DNA of 22,671 nt from Bacillota bacterium (lineage in GTDB: Bacteria > Bacillota_A > Clostridia > Lachnospirales > Bianqueaceae), in contig JAFOIR010000192.1 in the NCBI GenBank assembly GCA_017420625.1, positions 1-22,671 on the forward strand. Direction: 5' to 3'. Under the pieces are notes generated by a model. It searched no databases, was not told the DNA's origin, and saw nothing but the letters and a program-made list of their open reading frames with translations. A program made the position numbers and the translations under genes. The number at the start of each line of letters is the position of its first letter. Position 1 is the stretch's first letter. Positions 1 to 6,725 of this stretch are shown one piece after another.

Positions 1-35
1 CGTTCATCCTGAGCCAGGATCAAACTCTTTGATTA
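1..35 (-). rRNA. 16S ribosomal RNA, 5' end only (partial)
   Basis: The reverse complement of positions 1-28 contains the universal 16S 5' signature AGAGTTTGATCCTGGCTCAG followed by GATGAACG. The mature 5' end should lie about 7 bases upstream of that signature, near position 35, by analogy with E. coli numbering. The rest of the gene is outside the window to the left. Only about 35 bases are visible, enough to identify the gene but not to place the organism below the level of bacteria. Confidence 0.95.
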
Positions 36-238
36 ATGTTTGATTTGCTCGGTTGAACTCCGACTTTTCGTCTCGTTCATCCAAAATTTTTGTTTGTAAA
101 GAATTGACTGGTAAAATCTTTTACCTTTCACCTCATCCTTAGATGAGGTTCTCATCCTTATTAGATGATGTTATACTGTTCGATTTTCAAAGTTCAAAAG
201 CGATTCATTCATCGCTTCGATCATTTTCATGATCGATG
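36..238 (-). promoter_or_regulatory. rRNA operon leader between tRNA-Pro and 16S, with hairpins and a boxA-like element
   Basis: This 203-base stretch has no gene and is transcribed leftward into 16S. In transcript order it holds: a hairpin right after the tRNA (arms 236-229 and 224-217, 8 bp, GAAA loop); a second hairpin (arms 215-211 and 204-200); a boxA-like antitermination sequence GAACTTTGAAAA (195-184), resembling the CTTTGAAAAC elements of Bacillota rRNA operons; and two tandem similar hairpins made of CTCATC/GATGAG arms (about 131-170). The hairpins are read directly from the sequence. The antitermination and processing roles are inferred from known rRNA leaders. Confidence 0.7.
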
Positions 239-312
239 TCTGGGTGACAGGAGTTGAACCTGCGGCCTCTTGAACCCCATTCAAGCGCTCTACCAAACTG
301 AGCTACACCCAG
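239..312 (-). tRNA. tRNA-Pro (anticodon GGG)
   Basis: The reverse complement folds into a full 74-base cloverleaf: acceptor CTGGGTG/CACCCAG, D-stem GCTC/GAGC, anticodon stem CTTGA/TCAAG with loop ATGGGGT, and T-arm GCAGG-TTCAACT-CCTGT. The anticodon is GGG, reading CCC and CCU proline codons. G37, the C1-G72 pair and discriminator A73 match bacterial proline identity elements. The 3' CCA is not encoded (the discriminator is followed by CAT), so it must be added enzymatically. The gene sits between the rRNA promoter and 16S, so it is probably the first gene of the rRNA transcript. Confidence 0.95.
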
Positions 313-351
313 ATGTTACAACATTCTTTCGTGAAAGCCGTAACAGATGGT

Positions 352-380
352 ATATTACCATTTCTATTACCAAAAGTCAA
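352..380 (-). promoter_or_regulatory. Promoter of the tRNA-Pro/16S rRNA operon
   Basis: On the minus strand, -35 TTGACT (380-375), a 17-bp spacer and -10 TAATAT (357-352) are preceded by an A-rich stretch. The predicted start, near 345, coincides with the edge of a hairpin (TGTTAC/GTAACA arms at 345-340 and 319-314) that ends just before the tRNA 5' end at 312. The short 5' leader is therefore almost entirely one stem-loop. Confidence 0.75.
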
Positions 381-432
381 GAGTTATTTTTCATTCATTC
401 AAATTTCATTTCTTTTATTCATTCTGCCTCTA

Positions 433-441
433 TGATATAAT
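433..441 (+). promoter_or_regulatory. Extended -10 promoter of the Na/Pi-cotransporter gene
   Basis: TGATATAAT at 433-441 is a perfect extended -10 element (TGnTATAAT). The -35 region 17 bp upstream (413-418, TTTTAT) is poor, which is usual for extended -10 promoters. Transcription would start near 448, leaving a leader of about 30 bases before the ATG at 479. It diverges from the rRNA operon promoter at 352-380. Confidence 0.6.
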
Positions 442-478
442 TATTATGTATGTAAATACATTTCAGATTGAGGATCAT

Positions 479-2518
479 ATGGGCTTAACGACTATTTTAT
501 CTTTACTTGGTGGTATCGGTTTGTTCTTGTATGGAATGAACTTGATGGGTGATGGTTTAAAGAATGCTGCAGGTGCAAGTCTTGAAAGAATTCTGCAGAA
601 ACTGACCAGCAACAAATTGAAAGGCCTTGCACTGGGAACGGCAGTAACAGCGATTATCCAAAGTTCTGCTGCTACAGCCATTATGTGCCTTGGTTTTGTT
701 AATGCCGGTATAATGAATCTGTCTTCAGCAATTCCTGTTGTCTTTGGGTCTAACATAGGTTCCACGATTACCGGTCAGATTCTACGTTTGGGCGATATCG
801 GTGAACAGAGTATTTTCCTAACTATGCTGAAGCCTTCTTCCATGGCTCCGCTTTTTGTTGCTTACGGTGTTGTCGTTCTTGTTTTCATTAAAAGCCGTAA
901 GAAACGTCTGAACAGCATAGCTTCCGTTCTTCTGGGCCTCGGCATTCTTTTTATCGGTATGTCTACAATGGAATCATCTATTTCTCCATTACGAAATGAT
1001 CCCAATTTCCAAAAGATCTTTTTCCTGTTTGAAAATCCGCTTCTGGGTATTCTGGTTGGTGCGGTTCTGACCATGATCATCCAAAGCTCTTCTGCTTCCG
1101 TCGGTATTCTGCAGGCTCTATCCTCCACCGGCGCTGTATCCTGGGCTATGGCGATCCCAATCATCCTAGGTCAGAACATTGGCAAATGCTTTCCGGTTAT
1201 TCTGGGCAGCATTGGTGCTTCAAAAGATTCCAAGCGCTTGTCCTTCATTCATGTTCTGTTTAATGTGCTCGGTGTCATCTTGGTAGGTGGAGCAATCTAT
1301 CTCTACAACTCGATCATCGGAATCCCCTTCTGGGAGAATCCGCTGAATCGAGGTAATGTCGCAGATTTCCATTCTCTGTTTAATATTATTACTGCTTTTC
1401 TTCTGCTCCCATTCTCCAACATGATTGCTGCTCTTTCGCAGAAAGTCATCAAGGATTCTCCCGATCAGATGGATGAGCGTCATCGTCTGGATGAGCTGGA
1501 TGAGCTGCTGTTAAAGACACCTTCCGTTGCACAGGATGCAGCCAAACGTGTTACTGCCAAAATGGGTGATGCTGTTCTTGAAAACTTTGGGATCGTATCT
1601 GATTTCTTCAAAAATTTTGATGCATCGAAAATTGATCTGATGGAACGTAATGAACAGTTCCTGGATAAAGCAGAATCTAAAATTAGTGACTATCTGGTCA
1701 AAATCAATACACGTGCACTAGCCAACCAGGGCAACCTCGAAACCGGCGAGATCCTACGGACTGTCGGAGATTTTGAACGAATGGGGGATTACTGTATCAA
1801 TATTTATGAGATGATCACCTTCAATCAGGAGAATGCCATTACCTTTACTCCGGTTTGTCTTGAAGAGATTTTTGTCATGAATAAAGCCATTCAGCACATT
1901 CTGGATATAACCGTTTCTTCATTCCGAACACACGACATTGCATCTGCCCGTATGATTGAACCGCTCAACGAAGCGATTCACTCTATGAAGGAACTCATGA
2001 ATTCCAAATATATCGAACGTTTGAATGAAGGTCAGTGTTCTATTCAGGCTGGTATCTCTTTTGTAGAATATCTTAATAGTGTTGAAAGAATCGCCGGCCA
2101 TTGTTCGAATATTGCTGTCCATGTGATTCGAACCAGAAGTGATATCTCGTATTTTGATACGCACGGGTACAAGAAAAAACTTTCCGCCGCTTCCAGCCAG
2201 CAGTTCCAGGATGCCTATACGGATTTTGAAACGCAGTTTATCAAACCTTTGATGGAGCTGCCAACGCTTGATCCCAGTATCTCTCTTGAACAGGAACGGT
2301 TACGCGAAGAACAGGCACCTATCGAGCAGCCTGAACTCGAAATGATCCCTGAAACAGAAGATCAACAAGAGCTCCCGGAAGAGGCACCGGAGGAGACTTC
2401 GGAGGAGACCCAGGATCTCAAGAAAAGCAAATCCAAAACCAAAGATAAAAAGAAAGAAAAAGAAAAAGAAAAGAGCAAGGACAAAGAAAAATCAAAAGAC
2501 AAAAAACACAAAAAGTAG
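479..2518 (+). CDS. Na/Pi-cotransporter family protein with PhoU-like domain
   Basis: This 679-aa membrane protein belongs to the Na+-dependent phosphate transporter II (NptA/YjbB-like) family, which moves phosphate with sodium across the cytoplasmic membrane. The two inverted-repeat signature motifs are visible as QSSAAT at residue 61 and QSSSAS at residue 202, each inside hydrophobic helices with GSNIG and GQNIG nearby. A PhoU-like helical domain follows at about 350-570. I chose the ATG at 479 over the in-frame ATG at 347 because GAGG lies just upstream (470-473), the TM repeat starts there, and the promoter at 433-441 is inside the longer version. The C-terminal 60 or so residues are odd: an acidic Glu/Pro run followed by an almost pure Lys/Glu/Asp/Ser tail. 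Substrate direction (uptake or export) cannot be decided. No terminator is seen; the stop lies 3 bp from the topB stop. Confidence 0.92.
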   Translation: MGLTTILSLLGGIGLFLYGMNLMGDGLKNAAGASLERILQKLTSNKLKGLALGTAVTAIIQSSAATAIMCLGFVNAGIMNLSSAIPVVFGSNIGSTITGQILRLGDIGEQSIFLTMLKPSSMAPLFVAYGVVVLVFIKSRKKRLNSIASVLLGLGILFIGMSTMESSISPLRNDPNFQKIFFLFENPLLGILVGAVLTMIIQSSSASVGILQALSSTGAVSWAMAIPIILGQNIGKCFPVILGSIGASKDSKRLSFIHVLFNVLGVILVGGAIYLYNSIIGIPFWENPLNRGNVADFHSLFNIITAFLLLPFSNMIAALSQKVIKDSPDQMDERHRLDELDELLLKTPSVAQDAAKRVTAKMGDAVLENFGIVSDFFKNFDASKIDLMERNEQFLDKAESKISDYLVKINTRALANQGNLETGEILRTVGDFERMGDYCINIYEMITFNQENAITFTPVCLEEIFVMNKAIQHILDITVSSFRTHDIASARMIEPLNEAIHSMKELMNSKYIERLNEGQCSIQAGISFVEYLNSVERIAGHCSNIAVHVIRTRSDISYFDTHGYKKKLSAASSQQFQDAYTDFETQFIKPLMELPTLDPSISLEQERLREEQAPIEQPELEMIPETEDQQELPEEAPEETSEETQDLKKSKSKTKDKKKEKEKEKSKDKEKSKDKKHKK

Positions 2519-2521
2519 AGC

Positions 2522-4729
2522 TTATTTTCCCTGATCTTTTTGAAAATTCTGAATCTCGATCTTTCCTTCTTTACTGAGGTACACTTCACCGATGCCTCGT
2601 TCTGCTGTTTGAGGCATCGTCATAGGAATCGGAAGCTTCTTCTCCAACAGCAGTTCTTTCATCATTTCATCGGAAAGAGCTGTTTCATAACGATCCAGAC
2701 TGGAAAGCCATATAGTGAGTTTACATTCTTTTTCTTTCCAATTGGAACAATAGTAAGCTTTCCTGTTTTTAAGAACATTCCCGCCGCAAAGCGGACACTT
2801 TCCCAAGCTGAGCGAAGTACCTGCGCTCGGCTTTTTTCTTGTATTCTTTCTGCGTTCTTCCGGATCAAAACGAATACCCGCTTCATTCTGGGCAGCTTCG
2901 ACTATAAAGCGTACATAGCGTTCAATACTTCCCATAAACCGAACCGGATCCATGCCGCCCTGATAGATCTTATCCAGCGCTTTCTCCCATCGTCCAGTCA
3001 TCTCAGGCGACTTCAGCTCCTGTGGCAGAATACCAATGAGTTTTTTTCCTTTATCTGTAGGAAGCAGTACTTTACCCTTTCGAATAATATATCCTACATG
3101 AATCAATCTTTCGATAATGGACGCTCTGGTTGCCGGTGTACCCAGAGAAAGTTTGTCCATCTGTTCTCTGACATCTTCTTCAACAAATCTTCCTGCATAT
3201 TCCATTGCAGTCAGGAGCGATGCCTCTGTAAATGGCTTGGGTGGCTGGGTTTTCTTTTCATCAATCACACCATTCTTAATCAGAACGGTCTCACCCTGAA
3301 TCAAAGATGGGAGTTCACCCTCCTCTTCAGTTTGTTTTTTCTTCTTTTTGCTTTCTGCTGTGTTTTCCTTTTGATGCAGTTTCATAAATCCCAACTGCTT
3401 AATGACTTTCCCCCTTGCAAGGAAATAATCAATCGGTTCTTCTCCCACATCTAGAACCACTTCGATTGAATCATACTCATAAGGAAGATAGAAAACCTCA
3501 ATCAGCCGAAGCGCGACCAATTCATATATCTTCTTTTCATCTTCAGACAATTGTGAAAGATCAGGCTTTTTCAGAGTTGGAATGATCGCATGATGATCTG
3601 TGATTTTCGAATCATCAATAATACGGCTGTTGAACCGCAGCTGACCGTTTTCAGTAACAGGAATCTCCTTTAGTGCCTGATGAAATTCAGGTATGTTAAT
3701 GGCATGAAGTGTTTTTCGGACATTTTCTTTCTGATCCGTCGGAAGGTAACGACTGTCTGTACGCGGATAAGTGAGCAGCTTATGTTTCTCATACAGGCTC
3801 TGTGCGAGATTCAGTACTTTGTTGGCTGAAAAGCCGTATTTACGGTTTCCATCTCTCTGAAGCTCAGTCAGATCATAAAGCAAAGGCGGAAGTTGTTTTT
3901 TGGGTGTTCTTTCTACAGAAAGCACTTCGGCCTGCTTGTGCTTCATGACACGCTGCAGTATTTCATCTGCTTCCTGTCTGGAAGAAATTCGAGTATTTCT
4001 TGTCTTTCCATCTTCAGCTAAAGTAAAGAATCTGCTTTCAAATTTCTCAGGATCATCTGGTTTTTGATGAGAAAGACGGATTTCATAATAGTCTTCCGGT
4101 ACGAATCGATCGATTTCTTCCTGTCGTCCGACAATAATAGCCAGTGTTGGTGTTTGGACTCGTCCGATCGAAAGCAAAGCATCATATCGGATGCTGAAGG
4201 CACGACTTCCGTTAATTCCTACCAGCCAGTCGGCTTCACTGCGACATCTGGCACTTTGATAAAGCGAATCATACTGATGGCCGTCCTTTACTTCACGAAA
4301 TCCTTTGGAAATCGCTTCTTCTGTCATACTGGAAACCCATAGGCGGTCAAATGGTTTTTTGCATTTGGCCATCTGATAGATGTACCGGAAAATCAGTTCT
4401 CCTTCTCTTCCGCTGTCGGTACCGCAGATGATTCGATCTACATCCGGTGAGTTCATCAGTTTTTTCAAAATCTGAAACTGACTGCTGGTCTTACGGATCG
4501 TCTGCAGTTTCATCTCGGTCGGAATGATTGGAAGATCCTGATAATTCCATTTTTTATATTTCTGGTCATAATGTTCTGGTTCGCATAGTTCGATCAGATG
4601 ACCGATCGCCCAGGAAACGATATACTGATCCGAAGAAAGATATCCTTCTCCCTTTTCCCGGCATCCAAGAACCTTGGCATAATCACGGCCAACAGAAGGT
4701 TTCTCTGCAATAACAAGTGTTTTCCCCAC
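2522..4729 (-). CDS. topB: DNA topoisomerase III
   Basis: This 735-aa type IA topoisomerase cuts and passes single strands, relaxing negative supercoils and resolving recombination or replication intermediates. Visible are the N-terminal Toprim domain with Glu9 and GTDSGREGE at 103-111, the IGRVQTPT motif at 188-195, the catalytic tyrosine Tyr321 in LTYPRTDSRY, and a C-terminal Cys4 zinc ribbon (CPLC...C...C near 645-675). Length matches Bacillus-type TopB rather than the shorter enterobacterial enzyme. The start is GTG (4729-4727) with an excellent AGGAGG upstream, 8 bases away. The gene follows rpsU on the same strand but is separated from it by a strong terminator, so it may need its own promoter; I see no good one in the short gap. 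Confidence 0.95.
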   Translation of the reverse strand: MGKTLVIAEKPSVGRDYAKVLGCREKGEGYLSSDQYIVSWAIGHLIELCEPEHYDQKYKKWNYQDLPIIPTEMKLQTIRKTSSQFQILKKLMNSPDVDRIICGTDSGREGELIFRYIYQMAKCKKPFDRLWVSSMTEEAISKGFREVKDGHQYDSLYQSARCRSEADWLVGINGSRAFSIRYDALLSIGRVQTPTLAIIVGRQEEIDRFVPEDYYEIRLSHQKPDDPEKFESRFFTLAEDGKTRNTRISSRQEADEILQRVMKHKQAEVLSVERTPKKQLPPLLYDLTELQRDGNRKYGFSANKVLNLAQSLYEKHKLLTYPRTDSRYLPTDQKENVRKTLHAINIPEFHQALKEIPVTENGQLRFNSRIIDDSKITDHHAIIPTLKKPDLSQLSEDEKKIYELVALRLIEVFYLPYEYDSIEVVLDVGEEPIDYFLARGKVIKQLGFMKLHQKENTAESKKKKKQTEEEGELPSLIQGETVLIKNGVIDEKKTQPPKPFTEASLLTAMEYAGRFVEEDVREQMDKLSLGTPATRASIIERLIHVGYIIRKGKVLLPTDKGKKLIGILPQELKSPEMTGRWEKALDKIYQGGMDPVRFMGSIERYVRFIVEAAQNEAGIRFDPEERRKNTRKKPSAGTSLSLGKCPLCGGNVLKNRKAYYCSNWKEKECKLTIWLSSLDRYETALSDEMMKELLLEKKLPIPMTMPQTAERGIGEVYLSKEGKIEIQNFQKDQGK

Positions 4730-4750
4730 TGTTTTTTCCTCCTGAAAATG

Positions 4751-4797
4751 AAGAAAAGCCCTGATTCCTAGTCAATTGACTATGAAACAAGGCTCTG
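4751..4797 (-). terminator. Rho-independent terminator downstream of rpsU
   Basis: On the minus strand a long stem-loop (4794 to 4757) has outer arms AGCCTTG/CAGGGCT, inner arms TAGTC/GACTA, an AATT loop and two internal mismatches. It is followed by TTTTCTT. It lies 15 bases after the rpsU stop and ends just before the topB ribosome binding site, isolating the two transcripts. Confidence 0.85.
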
Positions 4798-4812
4798 TCT
4801 TTTTAGTTCATA

Positions 4813-4989
4813 TTAGTTGAACTTTCTCTTTCTGGCTGCTTCAGACTTCTTTTTACGTTTCACGCTGGGCTTTTCGTAATGTTCTCTTTTACGAACTTCC
4901 TGCATGATTCCTGCCTTAGCACAGCTTCTTTTAAAGCGACGCAGGGCGCTGTCCAAAGATTCATTCTCTTTTACGATAATCGTTGCCAT
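4813..4989 (-). CDS. rpsU: 30S ribosomal protein S21
   Basis: This 58-aa reading frame starts [20 protein letters not shown] and ends in a Lys/Arg-rich tail [15 protein letters not shown], the typical S21 form. S21 binds the 30S platform near the anti-Shine-Dalgarno end of 16S rRNA and helps start translation. The ATG is preceded by AAGGGGGGG, a run of seven G, 8 bases upstream, an unusual ribosome binding site. It has its own promoter (5034-5062) and terminator (4751-4797), so it can be a single-gene transcript, with possible read-through from yajC. Confidence 0.97.
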   Translation of the reverse strand: MATIIVKENESLDSALRRFKRSCAKAGIMQEVRKREHYEKPSVKRKKKSEAARKRKFN

Positions 4990-5021
4990 TTTTTCAACCC
5001 CCCCTTCAGTCGCTGATTTAA

Positions 5022-5049
5022 AGATACCAAAATAGTATATCCGGTATCT
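5022..5049. repeat. Inverted repeat flanking the rpsU -10 box, operator-like
   Basis: AGATACC at 5022-5028 and GGTATCT at 5043-5049 form a perfect 7-bp inverted repeat with a 14-base centre that contains the -10 box. The half-site centres are 21 bp apart, two helical turns, as expected for a dimeric repressor bound to one face of the DNA. It could instead be a weak RNA or DNA hairpin; no regulator is identified. Confidence 0.45.
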
Positions 5050-5062
5050 AACGATTCGTCAA
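5034..5062 (-). promoter_or_regulatory. Promoter of rpsU
   Basis: On the minus strand, -35 TTGACG (5062-5057), a 17-bp spacer and -10 TATACT (5039-5034). It lies between the yajC stop (5072) and the rpsU start (4989). A perfect 7-bp inverted repeat (AGATACC/GGTATCT) straddles the -10 box. Confidence 0.75.
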
Positions 5063-5071
5063 GATGTTTTT

Positions 5072-5518
5072 TTATTTCTTTTTGAAGAATCCCTTCTTCT
5101 CACCCTTTTCCAGAATCTGTTTATCATAGGCATCAAGTTCATCTTCGATTGTGTCTTCGCCTACGACAGAATTGGTGGGTTCAACCGCTGCTTCATCCAC
5201 TTTGCGTTCGGTCAGATCCGGTTCAGAAACACCAGCAATCTGACTTCTGAGAACAGGGATCATAACGGACTTATTGGTACCGAATTCAATGATCAGGCAA
5301 TCGTTCACGATATTGACGACCTTACCATACATACCATTATTTAAAAGGACCCAGTCTCCATTTTTAAGACTGTCCTGCATCTTCTGCTGCTCTTTCTGCT
5401 GTTTGCGCTGCGGACGAATCAGAAGGAAATAAAGAACCAGTGCGAAGATGGCATAGATTCCAAGCATTCCCCAAAGGCCACCGCCAGCTGCCTGTGTTCC
5501 GGATGATAAGATAAACAT
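5072..5518 (-). CDS. yajC: Preprotein translocase accessory subunit YajC
   Basis: This 148-aa protein has one N-terminal membrane helix (about residues 13-34) followed by the YajC hallmark IRPQRKQQKEQQK and a small beta domain (GDWVLLNNGMYGKVVNI). YajC associates with SecDF-YidC and the SecYEG translocon. I chose the ATG at 5518 (MFILSSG...) over an upstream in-frame ATG at 5545 because GAGGAGG sits 6 bases before it. The protein is longer than most YajC (about 90-110 aa) owing to an acidic tail of roughly 45 residues that ends in KKGFFKKK. It lies directly downstream of tgt, the widely conserved tgt-yajC order; secDF is not in the window. Confidence 0.92.
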   Translation of the reverse strand: MFILSSGTQAAGGGLWGMLGIYAIFALVLYFLLIRPQRKQQKEQQKMQDSLKNGDWVLLNNGMYGKVVNIVNDCLIIEFGTNKSVMIPVLRSQIAGVSEPDLTERKVDEAAVEPTNSVVGEDTIEDELDAYDKQILEKGEKKGFFKKK

Positions 5519-5549
5519 TAGAAACCTCCTCAAATTGGACATCATATCT

Positions 5550-5577
5550 ATTATACATGATTCAAGGTGAAAGTCAA
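5550..5577 (-). promoter_or_regulatory. Promoter of yajC, -35 overlapping the tgt stop codon
   Basis: On the minus strand, -35 TTGACT (5577-5572), a 16-bp spacer and perfect -10 TATAAT (5555-5550). The TGA inside TTGACT is the tgt stop codon (5576-5574). yajC can thus be expressed independently of the operon upstream. Confidence 0.7.
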
Positions 5578-6713
5578 GCTTTTTTCCCTTCCTGATACCC
5601 TTCCAGTCTCATCTTCTTATAGGTACTGAAGCTTCCGTTATCCAAAGAATCCCGTATCTCCTGCATGAGATGATTGTAATAAAACAGGTTATGAATAACG
5701 CACAGACGCATACCAAGCATCTCTTTTGCTTTCAGCAGATGCCGTATATATGCTCTGGAGAAATTCCGGCATGTTGGACAGTTACAGTCTTCCGCAATGG
5801 GTCTGTCATCTTTCAGGTATTTCTCATTCCACAGATTCAGCTTGCCACAATTGGTATAAACATGACCATGTCTGGCATTTCTGGCCGGAAGTACACAATC
5901 GAAAAAGTCTACACCACGATCTACGGATTCCAGAATATTTTCAGGAGTCCCGACCCCCATCAGATATGTCGGTTTATCTGCCGGCAAATAAGGAACTACC
6001 TGTTCCAATGTTTCATACATCTGTGCATGTGTTTCACCAACAGCCAGGCCGCCGATCGCAAATCCATCGAGTGGTTTTTCCCGGATAGCTTTCGCATGCT
6101 CGATTCTCACATCCGGTAAAATACCGCCTTGATTGATTCCAAAAAGCATTTGTTTCTGATTGATCGTTTTTTCGAGTCCATTCAGCCTTCTCATCTCCTG
6201 GATGCATCGATCCAGCCATCTTGTCGTTCGGCTGACAGATGCTTCGATATAGTCCCGCTCTGCCAGTGCAGGCGGACATTCATCAAAAGCCATCGCAATC
6301 GTACTGCCTAAATGTGACTGGATCTGCATACTCTCTTCCGGTCCCATGAATATTTTCCGTCCATCGACATGAGAAGCAAAGGTGACACCTTCTTCTTTGA
6401 TTTTACCACGAAGGGAAGAAAGAGAATAAACCTGAAATCCGCCGGAATCAGTCAGAATCGGACGATCCCAGTTCATAAACCGATGAAGACCACCCAGTTC
6501 ATAGATGATCTCATCTCCTGGTCTGACATGCAGATGATAAGTGTTGGAAAGCTCGATCTGACAGCCGATTTCTTTCAGATCCAGGCTCGAAAGAGCGCCT
6601 TTAATTGCAGCCACGGTTCCAACATTCATAAAAACCGGCGTTTCCACAATACCATGAACGGTCGTGAATCTTCCTCTCTTTGCCCGCCCTTCGGTTTTTA
6701 ATAATTCATACAT
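5574..6713 (-). CDS. tgt: tRNA-guanine(34) transglycosylase (queuine/preQ1 tRNA-ribosyltransferase)
   Basis: The enzyme swaps guanine-34 for the queuosine precursor preQ1 in GUN-anticodon tRNAs (Tyr, His, Asn, Asp). At 379 aa it has normal length and every key residue: general acid/base Asp89 in TDSGGFQ, nucleophile Asp272 in FDCVLPARNARHG, and a zinc site formed by Cys310, Cys312, Cys315 and His341. The start ATG has AAAGGA 8 bases upstream, overlapping the stop of the glycosyltransferase gene 12 bp away, so it is probably cotranscribed with the glycosylation genes. Its product feeds QueA, encoded on the other strand at 10610-11716. Confidence 0.97.
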   Translation of the reverse strand: MYELLKTEGRAKRGRFTTVHGIVETPVFMNVGTVAAIKGALSSLDLKEIGCQIELSNTYHLHVRPGDEIIYELGGLHRFMNWDRPILTDSGGFQVYSLSSLRGKIKEEGVTFASHVDGRKIFMGPEESMQIQSHLGSTIAMAFDECPPALAERDYIEASVSRTTRWLDRCIQEMRRLNGLEKTINQKQMLFGINQGGILPDVRIEHAKAIREKPLDGFAIGGLAVGETHAQMYETLEQVVPYLPADKPTYLMGVGTPENILESVDRGVDFFDCVLPARNARHGHVYTNCGKLNLWNEKYLKDDRPIAEDCNCPTCRNFSRAYIRHLLKAKEMLGMRLCVIHNLFYYNHLMQEIRDSLDNGSFSTYKKMRLEGYQEGKKA

Positions 6714-6725
6714 TGCAGGAATCCT

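Noticed and set aside
347..478. Longer N-terminus for the Na/Pi-cotransporter
   Set aside because: The extra 44 residues are Phe/Tyr/His-rich, lack a ribosome binding site and span both divergent promoters.
2540..3454. 304-aa open frame on the plus strand inside topB
   Set aside because: It lies fully antisense to a gene with complete topoisomerase motifs; its translation is rich in Phe, Ser and Cys with no domain-like pattern.
2522..4729. topB as a sign of an integrative element
   Set aside because: topB is often carried by conjugative elements, but here it lies between housekeeping genes with no integrase, relaxase or attachment repeats.
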